DNA of 17,500 nucleotides from Penaeus vannamei. Lineage: Eukaryota > Arthropoda > Malacostraca > Decapoda > Penaeidae. The notes below the pieces were generated by a model. It did no database searches. It saw only the letters and a program-made list of their open reading frames with translations, and was not told the DNA's origin. The position numbers were made by a program, and so were the translations under genes. Within the stretch, counting starts at the first letter, position 1. Each line of letters starts with the position of its first letter. Positions 17,426 to 17,500 of the stretch are shown here, piece by piece. Where the stretch lies: the NCBI RefSeq assembly GCF_042767895.1, contig NC_091575.1, forward strand, positions 29,579,304 to 29,596,803, read 5' to 3'.

Positions 17426-17500
17426 GGGATGCATTTAGGGAGACGCGCATTCAGTTCTTGGTTGGTGGTGGTTGTGAGGGTCTTTTGTCGTTGTTGTTAT
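17426..17500. other. Unique DNA at window edge
   Basis: Unique sequence ending in GTTGTTGTTAT-like triplets, cut by the window edge. Confidence 0.4.

Overview
The window looks like nuclear DNA from a repeat-saturated animal genome. Roughly two thirds of it, by eye, is simple-sequence or low-complexity DNA: long (TG)n, (CA)n, (AG)n, (CT)n and (TA)n microsatellites, kilobase-scale polypurine or polypyrimidine tracts, and minisatellites with 18 to 98 bp periods. No prokaryotic-style gene packing, rRNA, tRNA or CRISPR array is visible. Such extreme microsatellite density is a known feature of decapod crustacean genomes, especially penaeid shrimp. That assignment is an inference from texture only; no gene in the window identifies the species.

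Layout. 1-1046: a TG microsatellite, then T-rich and C-rich pyrimidine DNA. 1047-2200: the most gene-like block. It has an (AG)n tract, a CAG-to-CGG compound repeat, a GC-rich CpG-containing stretch, and an ATG-initiated open segment (1701-2185) that runs into a good 5' splice-site match. 2160-2680: nine RGGTCA nuclear-receptor half-sites, all on the + strand, including a perfect DR4. 2749-3650: a purine minisatellite with a 29-bp core. 3905-5345: degenerate triplet repeats and a 45/48-bp minisatellite around one high-complexity island. 5411-6480: G-rich purine minisatellites. 6841-7036: an uninterrupted (CA)98. 7308-7885: a 45-nt T run followed by AT-rich decayed repeats. 8130-10022: pyrimidine, then G-rich, then pyrimidine blocks around a short island. 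10191-10965: (CT)n running into (TA)n, followed by a TATA/initiator-like pair near 11000. 11081-13877: pyrimidine and purine blocks with unique DNA at 11745-12378 and 12525-12785. 13878-14041: an uninterrupted (CT)82, followed by a possible 3' splice site and a short open segment. 14276-17500: further pyrimidine, triplet, purine, TG, 28-bp and 27-bp repeat blocks.

No confident protein-coding gene is present. Nearly all long open frames are translations of dinucleotide or purine/pyrimidine repeats (poly Arg-Glu, Ser-Leu, Cys-Val, His-Thr) and are not genes. The best reading is a large intron or an intergenic region carrying at most one first-exon-like segment and several 100-200 bp islands of ordinary complexity that could be regulatory. 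I see no defined new biological system. The most testable signals are the half-site cluster beside the exon candidate and the islands preserved between repeat blocks.
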